In this document: positions 8,964-17,457 of the stretch, one piece after another
How the letters are laid out: each line of letters starts with the position of its first letter
How positions within the stretch are numbered: position 1 is the first letter of the stretch
NCBI GenBank assembly: GCA_041875495.1
Contig: CP112982.1
Location: forward strand, 620,001-684,000
Length of the DNA: 64,000 bases
Direction: 5' to 3'
Origin: Halomonas sp. CH40
GTDB taxonomy: Bacteria; Pseudomonadota; Gammaproteobacteria; Pseudomonadales; Halomonadaceae
The notes under the pieces: model-generated
What the model was told of the DNA's origin: nothing
Databases searched by the model: none
Seen by the model: the letters and a program-made list of their open reading frames with translations, nothing else
Made by a program: the position numbers and the translations under genes

Positions 8964-9178
8964 GTATTTTTATCTCCCCTGTCGTGGCGGGAATCTGCTT
9001 CATCCCCGGATGCAGCAGGCTTGTCACGGGACGGTTGCTCATCATCATCGGCGAAGGGCAGGTTGGCCGCTTCCTCGAAGTCTGGTTTACGTCGCTTGGA
9101 ATAGGCCCACCAGGTGATGCCCAGAAAAGCGATGATTAATATCAGCGTGATGAGGCCGCGAAAAGTTCCCGTATCCAT
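8960..9178 (-). CDS. ccoQ: cbb3 oxidase subunit CcoQ
   Basis: Small 72-residue membrane protein with one N-terminal helix (LITLILIIAFLGITWWAY) followed by the conserved SKRRKPDFEEAANLPFADD segment of CcoQ. CcoQ stabilises the assembled cbb3 complex and the binding of CcoP. It sits between ccoO (3 nt gap) and ccoP (4 nt overlap), the standard position. Confidence 0.95.
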   Translation of the reverse strand: MDTGTFRGLITLILIIAFLGITWWAYSKRRKPDFEEAANLPFADDDEQPSRDKPAASGDEADSRHDRGDKNT

Positions 9179-9181
9179 AGC

Positions 9182-9790
9182 TTAGCGAGTGCCCTCAAGC
9201 ACGGTTCCCAGTTGCTGTAAGAAAGCGATCAGTGCAGTGATTTCCTGAGTTCCATTGACCTCGGCAGTCGCGTTGGCGATCTGCTCATCGGTATAGGGAA
9301 CGCCCAGGCTTTGGAGCGCACGCATCTTGGCCGGTGTATCTTCGCCATCCAACCGGTTTGAAAACAGCCATGGGTAGGCAGGCATGATGGACTCTGGCAC
9401 AACGTCGCGCGGGTTATACATATGCGCACGGTGCCAGTCGTCGCTGTAACGGCCGCCTACACGTGCCAGGTCAGGCCCGGTACGCTTGGAACCCCACAGG
9501 AAGTTATGGTCATAGACAGACTCGCCCGCCACGCTGTAGTGGCCGTAGCGCTCGGTCTCAGCGCGGAAGGGGCGAACCATTTGCGAGTGACAGCTGACAC
9601 AGCCTTCACGGCGGTAGATGTCACGTCCTTCCAGTTCTAGGGCGGTGAGGGGCTCCAGCCCCTCGACCGGCTCAGTGGTCTGTTTCTGGAAAAACAGTGG
9701 AACAACCTCAGCCAGGCCGCCGAAACTGATTGCAACCAAAATCAGTACGGCAAGCAGGCCAACGTTCTTTTCAACGATATCGTGTTTCAT
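9182..9790 (-). CDS. ccoO: cbb3 oxidase monoheme cytochrome c subunit CcoO
   Basis: Subunit II of cbb3 oxidase, 202 residues. One N-terminal helix (residues 9-33) anchors a periplasmic cytochrome c domain with CVSCH at 64-68 and the family blocks [28 protein letters not shown] and MPAYPWLF. The frame includes a TTG three codons earlier, but ATG 9790 (MKHDIVEKN) matches the family start. It follows ccoN by 18 nt. Confidence 0.96.
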   Translation of the reverse strand: MKHDIVEKNVGLLAVLILVAISFGGLAEVVPLFFQKQTTEPVEGLEPLTALELEGRDIYRREGCVSCHSQMVRPFRAETERYGHYSVAGESVYDHNFLWGSKRTGPDLARVGGRYSDDWHRAHMYNPRDVVPESIMPAYPWLFSNRLDGEDTPAKMRALQSLGVPYTDEQIANATAEVNGTQEITALIAFLQQLGTVLEGTR

Positions 9791-9808
9791 TGGTCTCAAC
9801 TTCCCCGG

Positions 9809-11236
9809 TTAAGCGGCTTGTGGCATCGGCTGCTGGCTGACAGCTTCGCTACGTTTAACCGTCTGGTAGACATTGTAGGCCATGATCAGCATGCCGGTGA
9901 CCCAGAACAAACCACCAATCAAGCGTACGAAGTAACCTGGCGCACTTGCCTCAACGGCTTCAACAAAGGTGTACATCAAGGTGCCGTCCGCGTTGATGGC
10001 ACGCCACATCAGGCCCTGCAGAATACCGTTTACCCACATGGAGGCGATGTACAGCACGGTGCCGATGGTGGCCAGCCAGAAGTGCACGGCAATCAGGTTG
10101 ACGGAGTGCATTTCAGTGCGGCCGAACAGACGCGGGATCAGGTGGTACATGGAGCCGATAGTGATCATGGCGACCCAGCCAAGCGCGCCGGAGTGTACGT
10201 GACCAATGGTCCAGTCGGTGTAGTGCGACAGAGCGTTGACGGTCTTGATCGCCATCATCGGGCCTTCAAAGGTCGACATGCCATAGAAGGACAGGGCAAC
10301 CACCAGGAAGCGCAGGGTCGGATCGGTGCGCAGCTTATGCCAGGCGCCGGAGAGGGTCATCATGCCGTTGATCATGCCGCCCCAGGAAGGTGCCAGCAGA
10401 ATGATCGACATCACCATGCCCAGTGACTGCGCCCAGTTAGGCAATGCAGTGTAGTGCAGGTGGTGGGGGCCAGCCCACATGTAGACCATGATCAGTGCCC
10501 AGAAATGCACGATCGACAGGCGGTAGGAATAGACCGGACGTTCAGCCTGCTTGGGAACGAAGTAGTACATCATGCCCAAAAAGCCTGCAGTCAGGAAGAA
10601 GCCTACAGCATTGTGCCCATACCACCACTGCACCATGGCATCAATCGTGCCCGCATAGATGGAGGTTGAGTACATCGGAGTAACGGGGATGGCCGCATTA
10701 TTGACGATATGCAGCACCGCTACCGTCAGGATGAAGGCAGCAAAGAACCAGTTCGCCACATAGATATGCGAGGTTTTACGCTGTTTGATGGTCATCAGGA
10801 AGACCAGGGCGTAAGTGACCCATACAATGGCGATCAGGATGTTGATCGGCCACTCCAGCTCGGCATATTCCTTGGTAGTGGTATAGCCCAACGGAAGTGA
10901 CACAACGGCAGAAACAATCACTGCCTGCCAACCCCAGAACGTAAAGGCCGCGAGCTTGTCAGAAAAGAGTCTCGTCTGACAGGTTCGCTGCACCACGTAA
11001 TATGAGGTGGCAAAAAGTGCCGAGCCGCCAAAGGCGAAGATTACGGCATTGGTATGAAGAGGACGCAGGCGCCCAAAGCTAGTCCAAGGTAAGCCAAGGT
11101 TCAGTTCCGGCCATACCAGCTGTGCGGCAAGAATGACGCCAAGCGTCATGCCTATGATGCCCCACACAACAGTCATGATCGCGAACTGCCGAACTACCTT
11201 GTAGTTGTAGGTCGGGTGTTCTAGTGCTGTGCTCAT
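9809..11236 (-). CDS. ccoN: cbb3-type cytochrome c oxidase catalytic subunit CcoN
   Basis: Subunit I of the high-affinity cbb3 terminal oxidase, 475 residues with about twelve membrane helices. It reduces O2 to water at a heme b3-CuB centre while pumping protons. Histidine-rich metal ligand regions are visible (LHTNAVIF near the N-terminus, [25 protein letters not shown], and [14 protein letters not shown]). The ORF extends 28 codons further upstream, but ATG 11236 ([13 protein letters not shown]) is the normal start. It is the first gene of ccoNOQP, and a candidate Anr box lies 71 bp upstream. Confidence 0.97.
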   Translation of the reverse strand: MSTALEHPTYNYKVVRQFAIMTVVWGIIGMTLGVILAAQLVWPELNLGLPWTSFGRLRPLHTNAVIFAFGGSALFATSYYVVQRTCQTRLFSDKLAAFTFWGWQAVIVSAVVSLPLGYTTTKEYAELEWPINILIAIVWVTYALVFLMTIKQRKTSHIYVANWFFAAFILTVAVLHIVNNAAIPVTPMYSTSIYAGTIDAMVQWWYGHNAVGFFLTAGFLGMMYYFVPKQAERPVYSYRLSIVHFWALIMVYMWAGPHHLHYTALPNWAQSLGMVMSIILLAPSWGGMINGMMTLSGAWHKLRTDPTLRFLVVALSFYGMSTFEGPMMAIKTVNALSHYTDWTIGHVHSGALGWVAMITIGSMYHLIPRLFGRTEMHSVNLIAVHFWLATIGTVLYIASMWVNGILQGLMWRAINADGTLMYTFVEAVEASAPGYFVRLIGGLFWVTGMLIMAYNVYQTVKRSEAVSQQPMPQAA

Positions 11237-11306
11237 TTCATGTTCCCATCGAACGCGGTTAGGGGGTAACCCAGTGCTATTTTGCCTGGATGCGACCGCC
11301 CGCTTG

Positions 11307-11320
11307 ATGACGCAGGTCAA
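11307..11320. promoter_or_regulatory. Candidate Anr/Fnr box upstream of ccoN
   Basis: On the minus strand the site reads TTGACCTGCGTCAT, with one perfect TTGA half and TCAT in place of TCAA, at Fnr spacing. It lies about 71 bp upstream of the ccoN ATG. It is weaker than the hemN site but in the expected place for an oxygen-controlled cbb3 operon. Confidence 0.5.
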
Positions 11321-11386
11321 GATCCATTAAAGATTTTAACGCAGCAGGCGCCCAAGCTGAACAAGCCAATTGTTTAAGCTGGCGGT

Positions 11387-12142
11387 ATGAGAGTGAATCA
11401 CATGCCATATTATGCCCAACAGGGTTATGTTGAAATTAATTTTGATTTGTTTGTATCCACAATGCAGGCAGGCGCCTGCGGGCGGTTTTACGTGGATAAT
11501 CATACACCCGTTACCCTGCAGGGGGTGCCAAAGAAGGGCTGTCTGCTGTTTGCCCATGGTGCTGGAGCGGGGCAGGAGTCTGATTTTATGCGGCAATTTG
11601 CCACATCAGCTGCCCAGGCCGGTATCCAGCTGATGACCTTTGATTTTACCTACATGCAACGCATGAACATTGAAGGCCGTCGACGCCCGCCCGCTAAAAT
11701 TGAGCAGCTCGTCACAGAAATGTCAGCCTGGTATGGGTCACTCTTTGCGGCGACTGATCAACCCATCTGGGTGGGTGGCAAATCGATGGGCGGTCGAGTG
11801 GCCAGCCTGCTGGCGGCTCAGCGCCAGGTGCCTGGCGTGATTATCGCGGGATATCCGTTTCATCCGCCACGCTCACCCGATAAGCTCAGGTTGGCACATT
11901 GGGGAGACGTCTCTGCGCCGAATCTTATTATTCAGGGCGAGCGTGATCCGTTTGGCCGCCGTGATGAAGTGGCTGCCTATTCGCTGCCCGCGAATGCGAA
12001 AGTTGAATGGCTGGCAACGGGCGATCACGACTTCAACCCCCTGCGTGCCAGTGGATGGGATCAAAGCGCACTGATTCAGCAGGCGACTCGGAAAGCCGCG
12101 GATTTCATGCTGACACACCGTGATGTTAATGGGGTGTGCTAA
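11387..12142 (+). CDS. Alpha/beta-hydrolase of the KANL3/Tex30-like family
   Basis: Predicted soluble alpha/beta-hydrolase, up to 251 residues. It has the LLFAHGAGAGQESDFM oxyanion region, the nucleophile elbow GGKSMGGR, an acid position in IIQGERDPFG, and a late histidine in TGDHDF. These features fit the small hydrolase family related to eukaryotic KANL3/Tex30, usually 210-230 residues in bacteria. The start is uncertain: no clear ribosome site precedes 11387, and the first 40 or so residues may not be translated (ATG 11462 is an alternative). It is divergent from ccoN and unrelated in function; the substrate is unknown. Confidence 0.75.
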   Translation: MRVNHMPYYAQQGYVEINFDLFVSTMQAGACGRFYVDNHTPVTLQGVPKKGCLLFAHGAGAGQESDFMRQFATSAAQAGIQLMTFDFTYMQRMNIEGRRRPPAKIEQLVTEMSAWYGSLFAATDQPIWVGGKSMGGRVASLLAAQRQVPGVIIAGYPFHPPRSPDKLRLAHWGDVSAPNLIIQGERDPFGRRDEVAAYSLPANAKVEWLATGDHDFNPLRASGWDQSALIQQATRKAADFMLTHRDVNGVC

Positions 12143-12216
12143 TGGGTGCGAGCATAAGAAACGGCCCAAGCAGTGCGCTCTTTTCAAAGCCGAATAAAAA
12201 AGTTGCCAATTCATTG

Positions 12217-12244
12217 TTGACTTCCCCCGGCGCTTAGGTAGAAT
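12217..12244 (+). promoter_or_regulatory. Sigma70 promoter of the tRNA cluster
   Basis: TTGACT (12217-12222) and TAGAAT (12239-12244) are separated by 16 bp and followed by a GC-rich discriminator (GCAGCGCC). The first tRNA begins 19 bp after the -10 box. The GC-rich discriminator is typical of stringently controlled stable-RNA promoters. Confidence 0.8.
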
Positions 12245-12263
12245 GCAGCGCCACGTGACCAGC

Positions 12264-12339
12264 GGGTGGTTAGCTCAGTTGGGAGAGCACCAGCCTTACA
12301 AGCTGGGGGTCACTGGTTCGAACCCAGTACCACCCACCA
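12264..12339 (+). tRNA. tRNA-Val (TAC), copy 1
   Basis: 76-nt cloverleaf. The acceptor GGGTGGT pairs with ACCACCC, the anticodon is TAC, the T-loop is GGTTCGAACCC-like, and the 3' CCA is encoded. It is identical to the copy at 12660. Confidence 0.98.
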
Positions 12340-12408
12340 CGCCTTAAAAAGCGTTATATGGCCACGTGAAAAAGCATCTTGTTGTTAGTAATGCGATAGA
12401 TAGTATGC

Positions 12409-12485
12409 GGACCGGTAGTTCAGTTGGTTAGAATGCCGGCCTGTCACGCCGGAGGTCGCGAGTTCGAGTCTCGTCCGGTCCGCCA
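12409..12485 (+). tRNA. tRNA-Asp (GTC), copy 1
   Basis: 77-nt cloverleaf. The acceptor GGACCGG pairs with CCGGTCC, the anticodon loop is CCTGTCACG with anticodon GTC, and CCA is encoded. Three identical copies occur in this cluster. Confidence 0.98.
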
Positions 12486-12533
12486 TTATCATCACAAAGT
12501 TTTCATTATAGATGTTTATTATTGTCGTTCAGT

Positions 12534-12610
12534 GGACCGGTAGTTCAGTTGGTTAGAATGCCGGCCTGTCACGCCGGAGGTCGCGAGTTCGAGTCTCGTC
12601 CGGTCCGCCA
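12534..12610 (+). tRNA. tRNA-Asp (GTC), copy 2
   Basis: Identical in sequence to the tRNA-Asp at 12409, with encoded CCA. It is separated from copy 1 by 48 bp of AT-rich spacer, so it is probably cotranscribed. Confidence 0.98.
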
Positions 12611-12659
12611 CGATAATGAGATGCATTACCTGTAAAATTAAGTTAGTATGTTGGCACTT

Positions 12660-12735
12660 GGGTGGTTAGCTCAGTTGGGAGAGCACCAGCCTTACAAGCT
12701 GGGGGTCACTGGTTCGAACCCAGTACCACCCACCA
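12660..12735 (+). tRNA. tRNA-Val (TAC), copy 2
   Basis: Identical in sequence to the tRNA-Val at 12264, anticodon TAC, encoded CCA. Confidence 0.98.
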
Positions 12736-12794
12736 TTTACCAAAAAGTCGTTTGGTATGTGGAAAAAAGCAAAAGATAGATCGCACTTAGATGC

Positions 12795-12871
12795 GGACCG
12801 GTAGTTCAGTTGGTTAGAATGCCGGCCTGTCACGCCGGAGGTCGCGAGTTCGAGTCTCGTCCGGTCCGCCA
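12795..12871 (+). tRNA. tRNA-Asp (GTC), copy 3
   Basis: Third identical tRNA-Asp, last in the Val-Asp-Asp-Val-Asp series; a strong terminator follows 35 bp later. Confidence 0.98.
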
Positions 12872-12905
12872 TTAAGTGATACCAGCAACGCTGGATAGAT
12901 TCCTG

Positions 12906-12936
12906 AAAAACCCGGGTCATTGGCCCGGGTTTTTTG
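12906..12936. terminator. Bidirectional terminator, tRNA cluster / glcG
   Basis: The stem CCCGGG/CCCGGG, with TCATTGG between the arms, is flanked by five A on the left and six T on the right. It can terminate both the tRNA transcript (+) and the convergent glcG transcript (-). Confidence 0.88.
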
Positions 12937-12960
12937 CGTCTGTCGATCATAGTACGTCGT

Positions 12961-13359
12961 TCAGAGCACGCTGACGGCAGCCTTGGCAACCTGCACATCC
13001 TGATCAGGCTTGACGCCGGAGATGCCTACAGCGCCCACTACCTGGCCGTCAACGATGATGGGTACACCGCCTGACAGCAGTGCCTGCATGGGCGCAGATA
13101 CAAAGGCCGTACGGCCACCGTTGATCATCTCTTCAAATACCTGGGTTTCCTTGCGCCCTATGGCGGCGCTACGCGCCTTGTTGGCCGCTACATCCGCAGT
13201 AAAGGGCGCAGCACCATCCAGGCGGCGCAAGGCCAGCAGATGGCCGCCATCATCGGTAACCGCCACGGTAATCGCCCAGTTTTCGCGTTCGGCTTCCCGT
13301 TGGGCAGCATCCAGTACCTTGGCAACATCATCCTGGGTTAATACAGCTTTGCTTTGCAT
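12961..13359 (-). CDS. glcG: GlcG/HbpS-family (DUF336) protein
   Basis: Protein of 132 residues from the GlcG/HbpS family, found next to glycolate oxidase genes in many bacteria. Some members bind heme; the role of GlcG in glycolate use is not settled. Family motifs are visible: TVAVTDDGGHLLALRRLDGA, the ANKARSAA segment and the C-terminal GGVPIIVDGQVVGAVGISG block. ATG 13359 (MQSKAVLTQ) fits the family; the frame extends 19 codons further upstream without a good ribosome site. It is downstream of glcDEF on the same strand after an 89-nt gap. Confidence 0.85.
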   Translation of the reverse strand: MQSKAVLTQDDVAKVLDAAQREAERENWAITVAVTDDGGHLLALRRLDGAAPFTADVAANKARSAAIGRKETQVFEEMINGGRTAFVSAPMQALLSGGVPIIVDGQVVGAVGISGVKPDQDVQVAKAAVSVL

Positions 13360-13448
13360 GGTGATTTCTCTTGGGTGGGTGATAAGTGAATGGTTGATCA
13401 AAAAGTGGGTGATCAACCAAACAGTGATGAGCTGGGCGGTAGCCGCGC

Positions 13449-14681
13449 TTAGCCAAGCGCGGCATCGACCACTTCAATCCAATGACGAACCGGGGTGCGG
13501 TTAGCGCCTGCCAGATGGGTCTGACAACCGATATTGGCGGTGACAATCATTTCCGGGTTGCCTGCTTCCAGTGCGTCAAGCTTGTTATTGCGCAATTCGG
13601 TGGCAAGTTCAGGCTGGGTAATTGAGTAGGTGCCTGCCGAGCCGCAGCACAGGTGAGCATCCTGAACCGGCGTCAGTTCAAAACCGAGCTGGGTCAGTAC
13701 GCCTTCTACGGCACCGTTAAGCTTCTGTGCGTGTTGTAGGGTGCAAGGGCAGTGGAAGGCGAGGCGTTGGTCTGTCTTGACGCTGAGCTCATCCAGCGGC
13801 TCTTCGCGCAGCACTTCCACCAGATCTTTTGCCAACTCGCTAATACGCTCGGCCTTTGCCGCGTAGTCCGGGTCATCCTTGAGCATTTCGCCATACTCTT
13901 TAACGAAGGCGCCGCAGCCGCTCGCGGTTTGCACAATGGCTTCGGCGCCCTGTTCAACCTGGGGCCACCAGGCATCAATATTGGCGCGGATGCGTTCCCG
14001 CCCGTCGTCCTGGGCGTTAAGGTGGAAGTCGATAGCGCCGCAGCAACCGGCTTCTGTCGCAGGCGTGATGCTGATTCCGAGGCGGTCGAGGACGCGGGCA
14101 GTGGCAGCATTGGTGTTCGGCGACAAGCCGGGTTGCACGCAGCCTTCGAGCATCAGCATGCGGCGCGAATGAGTCGTAGCCGAAGGACGTGCCCCGGCAT
14201 CAAGGGGCGCGGGGGGCATCTTGTCGCGCAGCTTGCCGGGCACCAGTGGCTTGAAGGTCTGGCCAAGCTTGAGCAGGGCAGAAAAGCGCTTGGGCTCGAC
14301 CAGCATCTTGCGTAACGCATAGCGCTGGGCGCGTTCTGCCGCTGGGCGCGGGACGCGGCGTTCAATTTCAGCGCGGCCGATATCCAGCAGTTTGTGGTAC
14401 TCCACCCCAGACGGGCAGGTGGTTTCACAGTTGCGGCAGGTCAGGCAGCGGTCAAGGTGAAGCCGGGTTTCCTCGGTGACCTGGTCATCGTCATCCTGGC
14501 TTTCGAGCAGTTCCTTCATCAGGTAGATGCGCCCGCGCGGGCCATCACGCTCGTCACCGAGTATCTGGTAGGTTGGGCAGGTCGCGTTACAGAAGCCGCA
14601 GTGAACGCAGCTGCGTAAGATACGTTCCGCTTCCTGAATATGCGGCTTCTGGCGGTCTGCGTCGGTAAAATGCGTCTGCAT
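13449..14681 (-). CDS. glcF: Glycolate oxidase iron-sulfur subunit GlcF
   Basis: 410-residue electron-transfer subunit of the membrane-associated glycolate oxidase GlcDEF. Two ferredoxin-type motifs lie near residues 29-40 (CVHCGFCNATCP) and 79-90 (CLTCRNCETTCP), probably holding two [4Fe-4S] clusters. Two CCG-type domains follow in the C-terminal half (GCCGAIDFH, LCCGSAGTYS). It takes electrons from the flavin subunits towards the quinone pool. It lies 14 nt after glcE. Confidence 0.95.
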   Translation of the reverse strand: MQTHFTDADRQKPHIQEAERILRSCVHCGFCNATCPTYQILGDERDGPRGRIYLMKELLESQDDDDQVTEETRLHLDRCLTCRNCETTCPSGVEYHKLLDIGRAEIERRVPRPAAERAQRYALRKMLVEPKRFSALLKLGQTFKPLVPGKLRDKMPPAPLDAGARPSATTHSRRMLMLEGCVQPGLSPNTNAATARVLDRLGISITPATEAGCCGAIDFHLNAQDDGRERIRANIDAWWPQVEQGAEAIVQTASGCGAFVKEYGEMLKDDPDYAAKAERISELAKDLVEVLREEPLDELSVKTDQRLAFHCPCTLQHAQKLNGAVEGVLTQLGFELTPVQDAHLCCGSAGTYSITQPELATELRNNKLDALEAGNPEMIVTANIGCQTHLAGANRTPVRHWIEVVDAALG

Positions 14682-14695
14682 GTCAGCTCTCCTGG

Positions 14696-15796
14696 TTAAA
14701 ACGCCGCATAAAGACGCCCGGGATTGAAAATACCCTGGCTATCCAGCTGTGCTTTCAGCTGACGGTGATATTTTTCCACCACTGGATTGAGTGGTGTGAA
14801 GGGGGCTTGCGCACCGCCATAGACAGCAGGCGTGTAACAGGTGGCATGGCCGCCTGCCTGTTGGCAGACGTCGCGGAGGGTGTCGGCGTCAAGCGATGTC
14901 TTGATAAAACGCTGGCTGCCCGCCCAGTCATAGAAAATATCGCTCTCGGCAATATCCAGCGCCAGGGCTGGGGTGTTGGGGGGCAACGACAGCCGCCATA
15001 GTGCCTTGTCGTTATTCTGGGTGAAAAAAGCGTGCTCCAGATCGCGCAGCTCTCGCCACAGATCCTCACTGATTTCCTCGCCGCCCAGTTGTTCACGGGT
15101 AGCGCTTACGGAGCTTTTGCCGCCTTCCAGGCGCAGAAACAGCTCACCGGCGTGCCAGGCAGCAGCGGTGATTGGCAGCGGCTGGCGGCCCAGCTTGGCC
15201 AGTTTTTTGAGCGCATCATCCAAGGGCATGGAGAGCTTCAGGCTGTGGCTTGCAGTGGGTTTGGGCAGCACCTTGAAGGAAATATCTGCCAGCACACCCA
15301 GAGTGCCTTGGGCACCCACCATCAGGCGCGACATATCGTATCCGGCCACGTTTTTCATGACCTCGCCACCAAAGCGCAACAGCTTGCCTTCCTGGCTGAT
15401 GACCCGTGCGCCCAGCACGAAATCGCGGGCGGCGCCAGCCCAGGGGCGGCGTGGCCCGGAAAGCCCGGTGGCCACCGCGCCACCAATGGTGCTGGCGCTG
15501 CCAAAGCGCGGCGGTTCAAAGGCCAGTATCTGGTTATGCTCGGCAAGAGCGTCTTCAAGGTCGCTGATACGAGTGCCAGCACGCACGGTAACCACCAGCT
15601 CGATGGGGTCGTAGGAGACAATGCCGGTGTGTCCAGCCATTTCCAGCGGTTCGCCGTCAACCGGAAGACCGTAGAAGCCCCGGGTATTACCGCCAACAAT
15701 ACGCAGCGGTGAGCGTTCGGCGTAGGCCTGTTTGACCTGGGCGCAAAGAGAATCAGCAATGTCTTGATCAGCGTTCAGCGTGGCGGTCTCAGTCAT
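14696..15796 (-). CDS. glcE: Glycolate oxidase FAD-binding subunit GlcE
   Basis: 366-residue FAD-binding (PCMH-type) subunit of glycolate oxidase, a shorter paralogue of GlcD. FAD-domain motifs include LRIVGGNTRGFYG near the N-terminus, the GSASTIGGAVATGLSGPRR segment and MKNVAGYDMSRLMVGAQGTLG. ATG 15796 (MTETATLNADQ), with AGGAAAG upstream, is chosen over the longer frame, which runs back into glcD. It is 16 nt downstream of glcD. Confidence 0.95.
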   Translation of the reverse strand: MTETATLNADQDIADSLCAQVKQAYAERSPLRIVGGNTRGFYGLPVDGEPLEMAGHTGIVSYDPIELVVTVRAGTRISDLEDALAEHNQILAFEPPRFGSASTIGGAVATGLSGPRRPWAGAARDFVLGARVISQEGKLLRFGGEVMKNVAGYDMSRLMVGAQGTLGVLADISFKVLPKPTASHSLKLSMPLDDALKKLAKLGRQPLPITAAAWHAGELFLRLEGGKSSVSATREQLGGEEISEDLWRELRDLEHAFFTQNNDKALWRLSLPPNTPALALDIAESDIFYDWAGSQRFIKTSLDADTLRDVCQQAGGHATCYTPAVYGGAQAPFTPLNPVVEKYHRQLKAQLDSQGIFNPGRLYAAF

Positions 15797-15812
15797 AATC
15801 TTTCCTGCAGGC

Positions 15813-17312
15813 TCAGAAACGGGGCAGTTCCGGATGCGGAAGCTCGTTGTTGTGTACATGCATGGCGCCAAATTCAGCGCAGCGGGCAAGGGTCGGGATG
15901 TTCTTGCCAGGGTTGAGCAGACGGTCAGGGTCAAAGGCCGCTTTCAGGGCATGAAAGACACTGATCTCGTCGGCCTGGAACTGGCTGCACATCTGGTTGA
16001 TCTTCTCGCGCCCAACGCCATGTTCACCGGTAATCGAGCCACCGGCGGCCACGCAGAGTTCAAGAATCTTGCCGCCGACCTCTTCTGCCAGCGCCAGTTC
16101 GCCTTCGCGGTTGGCATCAAACAGAATCAGAGGGTGCATGTTGCCATCACCGGCATGGAATACGTTGGCCACGGGCAGGCCGCTTTCCTGGGACAGCGCC
16201 GCAATGCCCTTGAGTACGCGGGGCAGTTCGCGGCGCGGAATGGTGCCGTCCATGCAGTAGTAATCCGGTGACATGCGCCCCACCGCCGGAAAGGCGTTCT
16301 TGCGACCCGCCCAGAACTTGGCTCTTTCGGCTTCATCACGGGCCAGTTTGATATCGGTGGCGCCGGCTTTCTCAAGCACCTGGCGAACGGTCTGGCAATC
16401 GTCGTCGACGTCGGCTTCCACGCCATCCAGCTCGCACAGCAGAATGGCCTCGGCCTCAACGGGGTAGCCCGCCTTGACGAAGTCTTCCGCGGCCTGGATG
16501 GCCAGCTTGTCCATCATTTCCAGGCCACCGGGAATAATCCCTGCAGCAATGATATCGCCCACAGCGCGGCCGGCTTTTTCAACATCATCAAAGCTTGCCA
16601 TCAGCACCTTGGCGGTTTCCGGCTTGGGCAGCAGTTTGACGGTAATCTCGGTGACCACACCGAGCATACCTTCAGAGCCATTCATCAGTGCCAGCAGGTC
16701 AAAACCAGGGGCGTCCAGCGCCTCGGAGCCCAGCGTCATGCATTCGCCTTCGATGGTAATGATATCGACACGCATGACATTGTGAACGGTCAGGCCATAC
16801 TTCAGGCAGTGAACACCACCGGCGTTTTCAGCAACGTTGCCGCCAATGGAGCAGGCAATCTGGGAAGACGGGTCTGGCGCATAGTAAAGCCCGTAAGGCG
16901 CAGCGGCCTCGGAAATGGCCAGATTGCGTACCCCGGGCTGAAGGCGGGCAAGGCGGGCATCCGGGTCGATGGCCAGGATCTTCTTGAAGCGTGACATTAC
17001 CAGCAGGACACCGCGCTCCAGCGGCAATGCGCCGCCGGAAAGGCCGGTGCCAGCGCCGCGAGTGACCACGGGGACACCCAGCGCGTGACAGCGTTTCAGC
17101 AGTGTCTGCACCTGCTCAAGCGTCTCGGGTAGGGCGACCAGCATGGGAAGAACGCGGTAAGCGGCTAAGCCGTCGCATTCGAAAGGACGCAGGTCTTCTT
17201 CGCGATGCAGTAGCGTCAGTGAGGGCGCTGACTGCTGTAAATCTGCGAGGATATCGCTTTTTTCAAAAGACTGCAGTTCACCATCGATACGTTCATCATA
17301 AAGAATGTTCAT
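15813..17312 (-). CDS. glcD: Glycolate oxidase FAD-linked catalytic subunit GlcD
   Basis: 499-residue flavoprotein that oxidises glycolate (and often D-lactate) to glyoxylate. The FAD-binding domain contains PVVTRGAGTGLSGGALPL, QIACSIGGNVAENAGG and the LMNGSEGMLGVVTE block. The C-terminal cap domain ends with the GSITGEHGVGREK motif carrying the catalytic histidine. ATG 17312 has AGGAG 5 nt ahead. It is the first gene of glcDEF. The glyoxylate it makes could join that released by the ureide pathway at 27.8-30.1 kb. Confidence 0.96.
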   Translation of the reverse strand: MNILYDERIDGELQSFEKSDILADLQQSAPSLTLLHREEDLRPFECDGLAAYRVLPMLVALPETLEQVQTLLKRCHALGVPVVTRGAGTGLSGGALPLERGVLLVMSRFKKILAIDPDARLARLQPGVRNLAISEAAAPYGLYYAPDPSSQIACSIGGNVAENAGGVHCLKYGLTVHNVMRVDIITIEGECMTLGSEALDAPGFDLLALMNGSEGMLGVVTEITVKLLPKPETAKVLMASFDDVEKAGRAVGDIIAAGIIPGGLEMMDKLAIQAAEDFVKAGYPVEAEAILLCELDGVEADVDDDCQTVRQVLEKAGATDIKLARDEAERAKFWAGRKNAFPAVGRMSPDYYCMDGTIPRRELPRVLKGIAALSQESGLPVANVFHAGDGNMHPLILFDANREGELALAEEVGGKILELCVAAGGSITGEHGVGREKINQMCSQFQADEISVFHALKAAFDPDRLLNPGKNIPTLARCAEFGAMHVHNNELPHPELPRF

Positions 17313-17457
17313 GGCTGCTCCTGAGGGCAAGGAGGGCGTAAGAAAAACGCTGGTTTTGATTCTATGGAAAATGTTTTCATAAATCTATCCCTGCTATTAA
17401 AAAGCGTTAACTTAGCGCCCGCTAATTGACCAAGTTCATCAGTGACTGAACGCTTGC

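Noticed and set aside
12264..12871. Repeats separated by unique spacers, as in a CRISPR array
   Set aside because: The repeated units are complete tRNA-Val and tRNA-Asp genes with encoded CCA; no cas genes.
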